The translations under genes and the position numbers were made by a program. From positions 62,001 through 126,000 of the forward strand of contig NZ_JBNAFU010000008.1 in NCBI RefSeq assembly GCF_049800835.1: DNA of 64,000 nt, written 5' to 3'. Numbering within the stretch: the stretch's first letter is position 1; every line of letters begins with the position of its first letter. Positions 1-8,844 of this stretch are shown here, piece after piece. This stretch comes from Dinoroseobacter sp049800835 (lineage in GTDB: Bacteria > Pseudomonadota > Alphaproteobacteria > Rhodobacterales > Rhodobacteraceae). Below the pieces are notes generated by a model. That model made no database searches and had not been told where the DNA came from. It worked only from the letters and a program-made list of their open reading frames with translations.

Positions 1-156
1 GTTTTACCTGAGAGGATGGTGCGCGATCGCAAAAGAATCTGTGCGCTGCAACCGCCTATCGAGCTAGAGGGTTTCACGCTTGCAGCATTTTGGCACGAGC
101 GGTTTCACCATGACCCGGCGCATAGATGGTTCCGAGAGAAGCTACGCGATTTGTAG
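1..156 (+). CDS. LysR-family transcriptional regulator, C-terminal fragment (cut by window start)
   Basis: Frame 1 is open from the first base to a TAG at 154-156 and gives 51 residues. The stretch around 85-150 reads FWHERFHHDPAHRWFREKL, which is the usual last helix of the LysR effector-binding domain (pattern WHxR..xDPAHRWLRE). Everything upstream, including the helix-turn-helix, lies outside the window. It would regulate a gene to the left, so its target is not visible. The identification rests on this single C-terminal motif. Confidence 0.7.
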   Translation, partial: VLPERMVRDRKRICALQPPIELEGFTLAAFWHERFHHDPAHRWFREKLRDL

Positions 157-398
157 GTCTCTTTTCACAAAAACACCGTTATCGAAAATGCACTATCGGG
201 TCAGCCTTTGCTTCAAAGATGAAATTGCCTTCGCAAGAATAATGAGGTCACAACCACAGGCCTGACATTCGCTGCACTGCAATACCGTGGTGGGTATGGG
301 CTCCGAACTGATCTTCGCCGCCGTCAGCATGGAAGTCTGCTATGTTGGTTTGGAGCTCGATACCTCCATCACCGTCGAGCGCCATAAAGTGAGACATC

Positions 399-419
399 AT
401 GTGGTATTTTATGTGGTAT
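399..419. repeat. Short direct repeat ATGTGGTAT x2
   Basis: ATGTGGTAT occurs at 399-407 and again at 411-419, a 12-bp period, inside the most AT-rich part of the window. It may be a protein-binding or recombination site near the integrase remnant, or chance. No function can be assigned. Confidence 0.4.
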
Positions 420-475
420 GTTTTTTACTGATTTATTTAATTAAACATAGAAACAAAACTTTATAAAATTAAACA

Positions 476-494
476 GGCGGACTTCGTCTCCGCC
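476..494 (-). terminator. Possible hairpin terminator
   Basis: GGCGGA at 476-481 pairs with TCCGCC at 489-494 around a 7-base loop. Read on the minus strand the stem is followed by an A/T-rich run (TGTTTAATTTT), so it could end leftward transcription. No clear minus-strand gene precedes it, and it could instead be part of a recombination site. Confidence 0.3.
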
Positions 495-689
495 ATCAAA
501 CATCAAGCTTCCTCACGGCGATTTTCTTGTGGGCGACATCCAACGGCTTGTTGTCCAGACTGGACCACCGAAAAGCCGTTAAAGACGACATGCGCAACGT
601 CTTTCAGCCTCGCGGCCCCGGCAGGAGCTGGATATCCCGCATGGTGGCTCTCCCTCGAGCCAGCCACTGTCGCCAACTCTGACACAGCG

Positions 690-896
690 ATGACACGTCT
701 ACGCACCTTTCTTCGCGATGATCCCAAGACTGCATGTCTAGAAGATGTGACGCCGGAGTTGGCGCAGAGCTTCCGAGAAGTATACCTCCGCACCGTCCAT
801 AATCATCTGTACGCGCCGGGTTTTTCAGCTCAGACGGTCGCCAAGAACGTCAACTTTTTCAAACAGGTCTCGGTGCCAGTCATTTGTCACGACTGA
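690..896 (+). pseudogene. Tyrosine recombinase/integrase N-terminal fragment (decayed)
   Basis: The 68-residue frame resembles the SAM-like core-binding domain of phage-type integrases. Examples are FLRDDP, then LEDVTPELAQSFREVYL, then FSAQTVAKNVNFFKQV, the region that normally precedes the catalytic domain. The frame stops at 896 and no catalytic R...HxxR...Y domain follows in any frame. The open frame extends a few codons upstream of the ATG. It is best read as the remnant of an integrated element. Similarity was judged by eye only. Confidence 0.4.
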
Positions 897-1162
897 CCGC
901 TCCGCATTTGACTTCGGCTCCGTCGCTACTTTTTGAGTGGCCGTAAGCCGACTAAGCTGACCCCAAGAGATATCGCCTCAACGGCGGCTCTGCGGACTTT
1001 ACGGTCGTTGCATCGCGGCAGCCCGGTATCTACGTTAGCTCGACCTGCGCACTTTGAGAGCTGATGCACACGCAGCGCTCTGCCGGACGCCCAGCATGCT
1101 CAGGGCGCTGAAGCAGCCATCCTATCCTCCAGAAATACTGTGCGATGTAGGAACAGTTCTTT

Positions 1163-2899
1163 CTACTGTGCAGCCGTCGGAACGGGTGAGTTCGCCAGTT
1201 TCCTCCACGCGTCGAATTGAGACAGGAACACCTCGCCATTCAGGTCCTCGATGAAGTGCGACCGCTGCAACCGATCCATGACCGGGCCTTTTACTTCCGA
1301 CAGGTGCAAACCCACGCCCATGTCCTTCAGGCGGACGTTGATCGTCTCCAAGCTTTCAAGAGCCGAGTAATCGACCTCGTTTACCGCGGAGAACATCAAG
1401 ATTACGTGGTGGATTTCGCACCCGTTTGTGACGCGTTTCTGGACGAGATCTTCTAGAAACCGCGCGTTCACGAAGTAGAGGCTTTCGTCAACGCGAAGGG
1501 ACACCACGGTCGGATCGGTTTCGACCTTGTGACGATAAATGTTGCGGAAGTGCTGCGTTCCGGGAACGAGGCCAACCTCAGCCACGTGCGGGCGCGAGGT
1601 CTTGAAGAGATGCAATAGCACCGAGATCGCGATCCCGGAGGCGACACCTATCTCTACACCAAGACCCAGGGTCAACAGCATTGTGGTGGCGACCGCCACG
1701 AAGTCGGCGCGGCTGTAGCCCCAGGTCTTTTTCAGGATCGACAGGTCAACGAGGCTCAGGACCGCCACGATGATCGTGGCAGCGAGCGTCGCCTTCGAAA
1801 GGAAATAGACCAGCGGTGTCAGTGCAACAGCCGCGAAGGCCAGCCCGAGCGCGGCAAAGGCTCCGGCCGCAGGTGTTTGTGCCCCCGCGTCGAAGTTCAC
1901 GACCGAACGAGAGAATCCGCCCGTCACAGGGTAGCCACCTGTAAAGGCCGCCCCGAGATTGGCCGCGCCGAGACCGATCAATTCCTGGTCCGGGTCGATC
2001 CTCTGGCGCTTCTTGGCCGCAAGGGTCTGGGCGACGGAGACCGACTCCACGAAGCCGATAACCGAGATGAGGATGGCTGGCACAAGCAGGGCATTTAGAA
2101 GGTCAGGCGCGAAACCCGGCAACGTCAGGGGTGGCAGGCTTTGCGGCACCTCGCCGACGATTTTCACGCCGCGCGCTGCAAGGTCGAAGGCCCAGACCGC
2201 GACCGTGGTCGCGACGACAGCTGCGACCGGTCCGGCCTTGGTCAGCATGTCGGAAAACAGAGGAGGGACGCCCAGCTTGCGCAGCGTCGGGTTCAGGCTC
2301 TTGCGAACCCAGATGAGGAACCCGGTGGCAGAAGCCCCCAGTGCGACGGTGATCCAGTGGATGTCGCCCAGATGGGAGAAGATCGAGATGAGCAATTCGG
2401 GAAGCGTGTGCCCATGCGCGCTGACACCGAGAATATGCTTCAGCTGGCTGGCGGCGATCAGGAACCCGCTCGCAGTAATGAATCCAGCGATAACGGGATG
2501 GCTGAGGAAGTTGGCCAAGAAACCCAGCCTGAAGACACCCATGAGCAGCAGGAAGCCGCCGGAGAGAAAGGCGAGCGTCAGGGCCGCGACCGCGTATCCG
2601 GCTGTGCCCTGTTCAGCGACTTGGCCCAAGGCGGACGCCGTGAGCAGGGACACGACCGCAACCGGGCCGACGGCGAGCGCCCGGCTCGACCCGAAGATCG
2701 CATACAGGATTATCGGCGCGATCGAGGCATAGATCCCTGCCTCCGGCGGCAATCCGGCCAAGAGCGCATACGCAAGAGACTGCGGGATGAGCATAATGGT
2801 CACGATCATCGCCGCGATCATGTCGTTGGAGAACGCCCTGCGATCATAGCTGCGGCCCCAATCGAAGACGGGCATGAAACGTCGAAGGTGATGGATCAT
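1163..2899 (-). CDS. SulP-family anion (sulfate/bicarbonate-type) transporter with STAS domain
   Basis: A 578-residue inner-membrane permease. The N-terminal half has the SulP signature (IPQSLAYALLAGLPPEAGIYASI, here at about residues 40-62) and some 10-12 hydrophobic helices. The last ~130 residues form a soluble STAS domain. SulP proteins move sulfate, bicarbonate, chloride or related anions; the substrate cannot be read from sequence. I chose the ATG at 2899 because the family start pattern begins there; an in-frame ATG exists 18 codons upstream at 2953. It is the last gene of a minus-strand sulfur-related group, 303 bp beyond the dsrE-like gene, so it may have its own promoter. Confidence 0.88.
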   Translation of the reverse strand: MIHHLRRFMPVFDWGRSYDRRAFSNDMIAAMIVTIMLIPQSLAYALLAGLPPEAGIYASIAPIILYAIFGSSRALAVGPVAVVSLLTASALGQVAEQGTAGYAVAALTLAFLSGGFLLLMGVFRLGFLANFLSHPVIAGFITASGFLIAASQLKHILGVSAHGHTLPELLISIFSHLGDIHWITVALGASATGFLIWVRKSLNPTLRKLGVPPLFSDMLTKAGPVAAVVATTVAVWAFDLAARGVKIVGEVPQSLPPLTLPGFAPDLLNALLVPAILISVIGFVESVSVAQTLAAKKRQRIDPDQELIGLGAANLGAAFTGGYPVTGGFSRSVVNFDAGAQTPAAGAFAALGLAFAAVALTPLVYFLSKATLAATIIVAVLSLVDLSILKKTWGYSRADFVAVATTMLLTLGLGVEIGVASGIAISVLLHLFKTSRPHVAEVGLVPGTQHFRNIYRHKVETDPTVVSLRVDESLYFVNARFLEDLVQKRVTNGCEIHHVILMFSAVNEVDYSALESLETINVRLKDMGVGLHLSEVKGPVMDRLQRSHFIEDLNGEVFLSQFDAWRKLANSPVPTAAQ

Positions 2900-3202
2900 G
2901 AGTGTTGTCCAGAAAGGGGCGGACGAAGCGCGCACGCCGCGTCCGCCAGTCATCGCGCATGAAGGGAAGAAATGCGCGATCTCGTCATGTGGCTACTGGG
3001 CCGCAACGCCCGTTTTTTCTGTGTTTGCCATCCATTGCTTCCCTTTGAACATGCCCTTCCACTGGGCAGGCGCGTCTCGTTTAGGGACCACGCCGCTCCC
3101 GTAGGTGTTGTGCTGTCCAGAAGGCGCCGGGCGAAGGACGGTTCCAGCGCGTCGCCATCGTGTCCTATCTTGAGCTGCGGTCACTGGTGCGACTTGAACC
3201 CG
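2900..3202. other. Intergenic stretch between dsrE-like and sulP genes
   Basis: No supported gene. A minus-strand 63-codon frame from a GTG (3184 to 2993) has no ribosome site and no recognised similarity. I see no clear terminator or promoter. It probably contains the sulP leader. Confidence 0.4.
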
Positions 3203-3637
3203 TTAGAAACTCAGAACGCGTGCGTCGGATGCCATGAGTCTTGCGGCCATTTCGCCGGGGTTGGCGACGCCGATCCCCTCGAGCAGGACGGACGCATCCT
3301 CCCCCAGTCCCGGAAGGTAGATCGCACAGACCTCGACAGTGGCGCCGGTGTTTTCACGGATCATCTGCATCAGACCTTGCGGGCTCATGTCACGGGGCGG
3401 CTGACCAGCCGTAGCGCTTTCGGGGGCGTCACGAAGCGCCAGATCCCCGGCCGGGCCGCAGAGCAGGATGTGCGCCTCGGCGCCCTGCTGCGCCGCTTGC
3501 ATGGTCAGGACCATCGACATCAGCTGCGTTTGTGGATCCGGCGATGTCACTACGGTGACAAGTTTGGTTGGCTCCTGTGCTTGCCCTGCGGTTGCAGCAG
3601 CCAAGGTGAGAATCGCGGAAAAAAGAAGGTTCTTCAT
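3203..3637 (-). CDS. DsrE/DsrF-like protein with signal peptide
   Basis: 144 residues. Residues 1-22 form a signal peptide (MKNLLFSAILTLAAATAGQA, cleavage near AQA). The mature part has the DsrE fold pattern: alternating beta strands, a LLCGPAG segment with a conserved-type cysteine, and a C-terminal GIGVANPGEMAARLM helix. Cytoplasmic DsrE proteins carry persulfide sulfur; secreted members are often found next to sulfide-oxidising enzymes, which fits the flavoprotein two genes upstream. The start at 3637 is supported by AAAGGA ten bases upstream; the longer frame to 4000 has no such support. Confidence 0.72.
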   Translation of the reverse strand: MKNLLFSAILTLAAATAGQAQEPTKLVTVVTSPDPQTQLMSMVLTMQAAQQGAEAHILLCGPAGDLALRDAPESATAGQPPRDMSPQGLMQMIRENTGATVEVCAIYLPGLGEDASVLLEGIGVANPGEMAARLMASDARVLSF

Positions 3638-4030
3638 AGGGTATCCTTTGGGTTTGGTTTCGGTTGGCAGATATTTCCGGCCCGCACCGCGCAAATCGTG
3701 CGGGCTCCGAGCGCGAGAAGGATGAGCGCGAGCAGTCCAAATCGTCCGAGGCATGCAACGCGATGAAGATCGGCCCCGGTCAGGGCACCGTGTTGAAAGA
3801 CGGCGGAGGTTAGTGCAGCGCGGGGACACGAGGGGGGCCGAAGCACCTAGCGATTTGCAGCCACATAAAATCTGATACAGCCGCCTGTGGCGTTCGCCCG
3901 AACCCGAAGATACCCATCCTCTTGCCGACGAACGCAGTGGACTGTCGGCCGGTCGAGATACGGCTACAGGCGTTGTAGCGTCATAGATCGCGAATATCAT
4001 CGTTTCTGCCCCACGTAGTTCGACGCCCCC
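3638..4030. other. Intergenic stretch upstream of dsrE-like gene
   Basis: 393 bp between the DUF5368 gene and the dsrE-like gene, both on the minus strand. Minus-strand frames cross it (one with a hydrophobic GLLALILLALGA-like stretch near 3700), but none has a ribosome site or a recognised family. It probably contains a separate promoter for the dsrE-like gene. Confidence 0.4.
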
Positions 4031-4399
4031 TCAGAGGTCCTCTTGGCCCGTCGTCCGCTTCGTGCCGAGCAGCGCTTCGAGCGTGTAGACGAGGATCGCC
4101 ATGCCAATGGCGCCCGCGGCAGCGATGCCGAGAAAGACGATGAGATCGACCGGGCCGCCGAGATCGGAAACGTGGGACTCGGTCGTTACCATCACGAACC
4201 AGACGGCGAGGACTGCGCCTACGGGCATGGAGAGCTGGGCAAAAAGGAACTTTCTCCAACTCACGGTGCGATCACGGACGAGGACGTAAAGATAGCCGGT
4301 CGTCACGATGGCTGCGACGCCGACCATGATCCAGAACAGACCGCGTCCGAAGATCTCCTTGAAAACGGCGATCAATGTTTCAAAGGTTAACTCTTCCAT
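4031..4399 (-). CDS. DUF5368-type small membrane protein
   Basis: 122 residues with three or four hydrophobic segments (about residues 18-42, 52-72 and 82-108), so an inner-membrane protein. The start at 4399 has GGGGAAAG just upstream. It begins 11 bp after the stop of the sulfide:quinone oxidoreductase-like gene and is surely co-transcribed with it. It resembles DUF5368 proteins, which I recall beside such flavoproteins in alphaproteobacteria. A role as membrane partner or quinone-side anchor is inference only. Confidence 0.6.
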   Translation of the reverse strand: MEELTFETLIAVFKEIFGRGLFWIMVGVAAIVTTGYLYVLVRDRTVSWRKFLFAQLSMPVGAVLAVWFVMVTTESHVSDLGGPVDLIVFLGIAAAGAIGMAILVYTLEALLGTKRTTGQEDL

Positions 4400-4410
4400 T
4401 GTCTTTCCCC

Positions 4411-5712
4411 TCAGGCGCGGCCGCGCAACATGGCGTTGTAGGTGGCCTTGAGCGCCACTTCCTTCATCAGCCAGCTGATCCAAAGTTCCTCCAGCGGTGC
4501 GATCATGCCCGGGAAGGACGGCACGAGGTTGTTGTGGTAGTCGAACTCCACCAACATGGCGCGGCCGATGCGTGTGATGAGCGGGCAGGACGTGTAGCCG
4601 TCGTAGGTTTCCGTTCCCTCCCGGCCCTCGAGCGCGGCTACCAGATGGTCCTCAACCACCGGGACCTGCCATTTGACGGAAGCCGCAGTCTTGCCCTTGG
4701 GCACACCGGCGACGTCGCCGAGTGCAAAGATGTCGGGATACCGCAGGTGCCGAAGAGTCTGCATGTCGCATTCCACCCAGCCCTGATCTCTCCAGCGGTC
4801 TGCCCAGGCCAAGCCCGACTGGACCACGAAGTTCGGAGCGCGCTGTGGCGGAACGATATGGATGTAGTCGTATTCGACCTGTTCCGTGCCGGTTTCGGTC
4901 TGAAAGGTCGCCCGCTTCGCGCCCGCGTCGATGGCGGTCAGCGTCCGGTTCATCATGGTGTCGATGCCTCGCTGCCCGAACAGCATCCTGACCTTTTCGG
5001 CCACGATGGGCACTCCGAAGAGCGAGCTTTGCGGTGCCGCATAGATCATGTTCATGGCGCCGGCCTTTCCGGCCCGGCGCGCGATGTCGTCGATCAGAAA
5101 CGTGTGCTTAAGCGGCGCGCCGGCGCATTTCATCTCGGTCGTCGGCCGCGTGAACAGGCCCATGCCGCCCTCTTCGGTGAACCGGCTTGCGGCTGCCCAC
5201 GTGCGGGCGGCGTAGTCCGGACCAGCATAGAGCGCGCCAATCCCGTTTTCGCCGACCATGTCGAGGTTGAACCCCTCAATCGCGTCGTGATCAAGCATCA
5301 GACCCGGTGCAACAACCAACCAGTCATAGCCAAGTGTCTCGCCGGTTTCGGTCGATACGGTCTTGGCCTCAGGGTCGACCGCGGCCACTCTGTCGGCCAC
5401 AAAAGCCACGCCAGTGGGCAACCAGTCGGAGTTTTCGGACACGACGTAGTCAGCCGGTTTGAGCCCCGCTGCGACCAGCGTCAGTCCCGGCTGATAGAGG
5501 TGGTTGGGGCGCGGGTCGATCAAGGTGATCTGGGCACCATCGAGACGGCGCACCAGTCGGTTGGCCAAAGCCATCCCTGCAGCACCTGCGCCAACAATGA
5601 TGATCCGCGCGTTTGTCCCGATGACTTGCGCCTGCGCCGAGCTCCCGGCAGCCAGCATCCTTGCCGCCGCACCACCGGCTATGGTCGTCGCAAGGAATTG
5701 TCTTCTGTCCAT
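4411..5712 (-). CDS. Exported FAD-dependent sulfide:quinone oxidoreductase / flavocytochrome c sulfide dehydrogenase-like flavoprotein
   Basis: 433 residues. Residues 1-29 look like a twin-arginine signal (MDRRQFLATTIAGGAAARML...AQA), so it probably folds in the cytoplasm and works in the periplasm. A GAGAAG dinucleotide-binding loop lies at about 41-46. Two cysteines stand where the SQR/FCSD redox pair is expected: KCAGAP (C196) and DGYTSCPLI (C376). The FAD-binding LGDVAG motif is at about 331-336. The expected reaction is oxidation of sulfide to sulfane sulfur with electrons to quinone or a cytochrome. No cytochrome subunit gene is adjacent. AGGAGGATACA before the ATG at 5712 fixes the start; the longer frame to 5838 is not needed. 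Confidence 0.82.
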   Translation of the reverse strand: MDRRQFLATTIAGGAAARMLAAGSSAQAQVIGTNARIIIVGAGAAGMALANRLVRRLDGAQITLIDPRPNHLYQPGLTLVAAGLKPADYVVSENSDWLPTGVAFVADRVAAVDPEAKTVSTETGETLGYDWLVVAPGLMLDHDAIEGFNLDMVGENGIGALYAGPDYAARTWAAASRFTEEGGMGLFTRPTTEMKCAGAPLKHTFLIDDIARRAGKAGAMNMIYAAPQSSLFGVPIVAEKVRMLFGQRGIDTMMNRTLTAIDAGAKRATFQTETGTEQVEYDYIHIVPPQRAPNFVVQSGLAWADRWRDQGWVECDMQTLRHLRYPDIFALGDVAGVPKGKTAASVKWQVPVVEDHLVAALEGREGTETYDGYTSCPLITRIGRAMLVEFDYHNNLVPSFPGMIAPLEELWISWLMKEVALKATYNAMLRGRA

Positions 5713-6145
5713 TGTATCCTCCTCATTCAGGCCGCCTTCCACCAGAGTACGGTCCCCGAGATGTCGTTCCCGAACGACGACCGGCGCATGTCTGTATCTC
5801 CGTCCGTGCGCCCGCGATCGCGTTCCAACTCGGGCCACGTGGAGGGCCTACCACTGGGCTCAACCACCCGACGGTGACTTGGTCACACGGCGGAGAAAAA
5901 TCTGAAGTTTTGGTTCTGAACTGGACGGGAACGAGTGACATGCACGCGGAGGATGTAGCCATCAGAGCGGTGCGATCCTGCTAACAAATCAAGATTTGAT
6001 TGCAATCCAGAGTAATTCAGTCAACTTATTGAGCGTGTCTGTTGGAGTGGTTCACTGCTTCCTCAAAACTTGGTGTCGTGCCGGTGCGCGCGAGCACTGA
6101 AGTTTGCTCTGCAGGATGGGTGAGCCTCAAGCTTGAGGGCCAGTT
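5713..6145. promoter_or_regulatory. Divergent promoter region, SQR-like gene / Kef antiporter gene
   Basis: 433 bp between two divergent transcription units. No gene is supported. It holds a perfect inverted repeat at 5985-5998 (listed separately) in a locally AT-rich patch, so promoters for one or both units are probably here. Exact -35/-10 boxes cannot be assigned. Confidence 0.5.
5985..5998. promoter_or_regulatory. Inverted repeat CAAATC-AA-GATTTG, possible operator
   Basis: CAAATC (5985-5990) and GATTTG (5993-5998) are perfect reverse complements separated by AA. The site lies in the divergent intergenic region, about 150 bp from the antiporter start. The symmetry suits a dimeric regulator, for example an ArsR-type sulfide sensor, but no regulator gene is adjacent and the assignment is inference. 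Confidence 0.35.
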
Positions 6146-7870
6146 GTGACCGCAGCTATTGAAGGGTACATATTTTACGAAATCGCTGCGCTGCTTGTTC
6201 TCGCGGCCGGTGTTGGCTTTCTCGGCCTCATTCTACGTCAACCATTGATCGTCAGTTTCATCGCAGTCGGGATACTCGCGGGCCCGTCGTTGCTCGATGT
6301 CGCGCGGTCTGACGAAGAAATAGACCTGCTTGCCGAACTGGGCATCGCGGTTCTTCTTTTTCTCGTGGGTCTCAAGTTGGACTTCAACCTGGTCAGGACG
6401 CTGGGTCCGGTCGCACTTGTCACAGGGCTCGGTCAGGTAATCTTCACCACCGTATTCGGATTCATGATAGCGCTGGCCCTTGGCCTTGATGCCCTGACAG
6501 CGATCTACGTTGCGATTGCGCTGACCTTTTCCTCGACGATCATCATTGTGAAGCTTTTGTCGGACAAGCGTGAGATCGATGCGCTTCACGGACGGATCGC
6601 GCTTGGCTTTCTGATCGTGCAGGACGTCGTTGTCGTGGTCGCCATGATCGCATTGTCGGCGATAGGTGTGGGCGGCGCGGCTGGCGGGGATGGGGCGCTT
6701 GTGGATGTCTTGCGAGTGCTGGGCTACGGGCTCGCGATGCTGGCCTTCGTGGTGGTATTTATCCGGTATGTCGCCAACCCGCTCGTCGAACGGCTGTCGC
6801 GCGCGCCCGAGTTGTTGGTTTCCTTTGCCATCGGATGGGCCGCCCTTCTGGCTGCGGTGGGTCACTATCTCGGGTTTGGCAAGGAACTCGGCGGTCTTCT
6901 GGCCGGTGTCTCGCTTGCCTCGACCCCGTTTCGTGAGGCCATCGCCGCCCGGCTGTCGAGCCTTCGTGACTTCTTGCTGCTGTTTTTCTTCATTGCTTTG
7001 GGGGCCTCACTGGATCTGTCGGTGCTCGGCGCCAGTGTCGGACCAGCCCTTGTGCTCTCGCTTTTCGTGCTGGTCGGCAATCCGTTGATCGTCCTCGCGA
7101 TCATGGGGGCCATGGGATACCGCAAGCGCACTGGCTTCCTTGCGGGGCTGACGGTTGCGCAAATCAGTGAATTTTCACTGATATTCATGGCAATGGGTGT
7201 CACCATCGGGCATGTCGCAGACGAGGCACTTGGCCTGGTTACGCTGGTCGGTCTCGTCACGATCGCGGCCTCGACTTACATGATCACGTACTCGCACCAG
7301 CTATACCGCGTATTTGAACCATTGCTTGGCGTCTTCGAACGTCGGCATCCGCACGCGGAAGATGAGGACGGATCAGATGCCGTGCGCCACCATGACGTGG
7401 TGCTTTTCGGACTTGGCCGATACGGGCTTGGTATTGCATCGGCGCTTCAGGACAGCGGTAAGCGCATCCTTGGCGTAGATTTCAGCCCGCAGGCGGTACG
7501 ACATGCGCGCGCTCAAGGCTTCGACGTCGTCTTCGGAGATGCAACCGATCCCGAGTTCCTGGCTCACCTCCCGCTTCAGAAAGCCGAGTGGCTGGTCATG
7601 GCGGTACCGGAACACGACACCGGTCTGACCCATGACGACCCCCGCCATGCCTTGCTAAGGGCGGTACGTGACTCTGGTTTTGACGGAAAGATCGCTGTGG
7701 CGGCCCATCGTGATGCGACAGCCGAAGCGCTGCGGGCCGATCGCGCGGACCTGGTGCTAATGCCATATCGCGACGCGGCCTTTGCAGCGGCCCGGATGAT
7801 TACGAGTGGCGTACGTGCCCCTGACAAGGCAGTCGAGGACCCAGAAGGTCAAAAGGAGCTTCCAGCATGA
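6146..7870 (+). CDS. Kef-type monovalent cation:proton antiporter (CPA2) with C-terminal NAD-binding domain
   Basis: 574 residues. About twelve transmembrane helices fill residues 1-385, with the CPA2 signatures LLFLVGLKLD near 75 and TFSSTIIIVKLLSDK near 130. A TrkA-N/RCK nucleotide-binding domain follows from about 410 (VVLFGLGRYGLGIA, then GVDFSP and VFGDATDP). Such proteins exchange K+ or Na+ for protons and are gated by dinucleotides or thiols. It starts with GTG at 6146, preceded by GAGGG. It overlaps the universal stress protein gene by 4 bp (ATGA), so the two are translationally coupled. Confidence 0.87.
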   Translation: MTAAIEGYIFYEIAALLVLAAGVGFLGLILRQPLIVSFIAVGILAGPSLLDVARSDEEIDLLAELGIAVLLFLVGLKLDFNLVRTLGPVALVTGLGQVIFTTVFGFMIALALGLDALTAIYVAIALTFSSTIIIVKLLSDKREIDALHGRIALGFLIVQDVVVVVAMIALSAIGVGGAAGGDGALVDVLRVLGYGLAMLAFVVVFIRYVANPLVERLSRAPELLVSFAIGWAALLAAVGHYLGFGKELGGLLAGVSLASTPFREAIAARLSSLRDFLLLFFFIALGASLDLSVLGASVGPALVLSLFVLVGNPLIVLAIMGAMGYRKRTGFLAGLTVAQISEFSLIFMAMGVTIGHVADEALGLVTLVGLVTIAASTYMITYSHQLYRVFEPLLGVFERRHPHAEDEDGSDAVRHHDVVLFGLGRYGLGIASALQDSGKRILGVDFSPQAVRHARAQGFDVVFGDATDPEFLAHLPLQKAEWLVMAVPEHDTGLTHDDPRHALLRAVRDSGFDGKIAVAAHRDATAEALRADRADLVLMPYRDAAFAAARMITSGVRAPDKAVEDPEGQKELPA

Positions 7871-8844
7871 GTATAGGTCTCTTGAAGCCCGCAAGGATCC
7901 TCGCCGTCGCCGATCACAACGACGACCGGATTGCGCTCGAAAGTGCGATCACCCTTGCCAAGGCACATCGTGCGGCACTCGATGTAATTGCCTGTGTCGA
8001 GCCACCGCATGAATTGTCGATACTCTCGCGTCTAGCGGGTGCGCCGCCCGATCGGCTGATCGAAAATGCGGTGGAGCAGACCCGTGAAGCGCTTCGCGCC
8101 AGGTTGGATGAACTTGCAAGTGGTCAGGAAATCACGCTGCAAGTAACTGTCGGGAAAGGCTATCTGGAAGTCATCCGGCACGTGGCGCTCAAGGACTGCG
8201 ATCTTGTGCTCAAGGCCGCTGAACCCTTGCAGGGGATAAACCGTTTTCTGTTTGCCAGTACCGATCAGCACCTACTGCGCAAGTGTCCCTGTCCCGTATG
8301 GTTGCAGAGAAAAGCTGCACCAAAGCATCCAAAACGTATTCTCGCTACCGTTGATCTCGACGTTCAGGACGCGCCCGAACCAGAGACGCTGACAGCCCTG
8401 AACCGGCGCGTGCTTGACGCAGCAGTGACAATTGCCGGTGAACATGATGCCGAGATCATCGTCCTTCACGCTTGGGACGCAATCGGGGAGGGAATGATCT
8501 GGGCTTTCTCGAACGACAAAGCGGCGCGTTTGCCAGCGGAGAACTACGTGAATGAAATCCTGTTTGCCAGAAAGAAGGCCATGAATGGGTTTCTCGCCGA
8601 TGTTCGCAACGACATCGGTCCTGAACCCGCCTTGGTGCCGCTTCTGGTCCGCGGCACCCCGGAAGCGGTCATAAGCGAGAACGCCCGAAAGCTTGGCGTA
8701 GATACAATCGTCATGGGCACGGTCGCGCGGACCGGCCTCAGCGGTGTTTTCATCGGCAACACTGCTGAAAACATAATCAACAGCATCGAGTGTTCTGTTC
8801 TTGCCGTGAAGCCTGAAGGCTTCGTCAGCCCCATTCTGCGTTGA
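7867..8844 (+). CDS. Universal stress protein, tandem UspA domains
   Basis: 325 residues containing two Usp folds: about 10-150 (ILAVADHNDD...ALDVIACVEPP) and about 160-315 (RILATVDLDVQD...). The second repeat ends in the classical ATP-binding pattern GTVARTGLSGVFIGNTAENI; the first repeat has a degenerate version. It resembles the E. coli UspE architecture. The start overlaps the antiporter stop (ATGA), suggesting that the Usp protein modulates or is co-regulated with the antiporter. Confidence 0.88.
   Translation: MSIGLLKPARILAVADHNDDRIALESAITLAKAHRAALDVIACVEPPHELSILSRLAGAPPDRLIENAVEQTREALRARLDELASGQEITLQVTVGKGYLEVIRHVALKDCDLVLKAAEPLQGINRFLFASTDQHLLRKCPCPVWLQRKAAPKHPKRILATVDLDVQDAPEPETLTALNRRVLDAAVTIAGEHDAEIIVLHAWDAIGEGMIWAFSNDKAARLPAENYVNEILFARKKAMNGFLADVRNDIGPEPALVPLLVRGTPEAVISENARKLGVDTIVMGTVARTGLSGVFIGNTAENIINSIECSVLAVKPEGFVSPILR

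Larger units (their letters stand above)
157..1162. other. Gene-poor, partly AT-rich stretch with mobile-element debris
   Basis: About 1 kb without a convincing intact gene. Positions 395-475 are strikingly AT-rich compared with the surrounding GC-rich DNA. They carry a direct repeat and are followed by a small hairpin. An integrase-like fragment lies at 690-896. The rest (897-1162) gives only short frames with no recognisable product. The composition break and the integrase remnant suggest the scar of an old insertion next to the truncated-looking LysR end, but this is inference. Confidence 0.5.

Noticed and set aside
248..397. 49-codon minus-strand frame (MSHFMALDGDGGIEL...)
   Set aside because: Open but without ribosome site or recognisable family; lies in the decayed region.
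2993..3184. 63-codon minus-strand frame between dsrE-like and sulP genes
   Set aside because: GTG start, no ribosome site and no recognised similarity.
4375..5877. 500-codon plus-strand open frame across the SQR-like gene
   Set aside because: It is antisense to a gene with clear FAD and cysteine motifs and a strong ribosome site; its own translation matches no family. Long antisense frames are common in GC-rich DNA.
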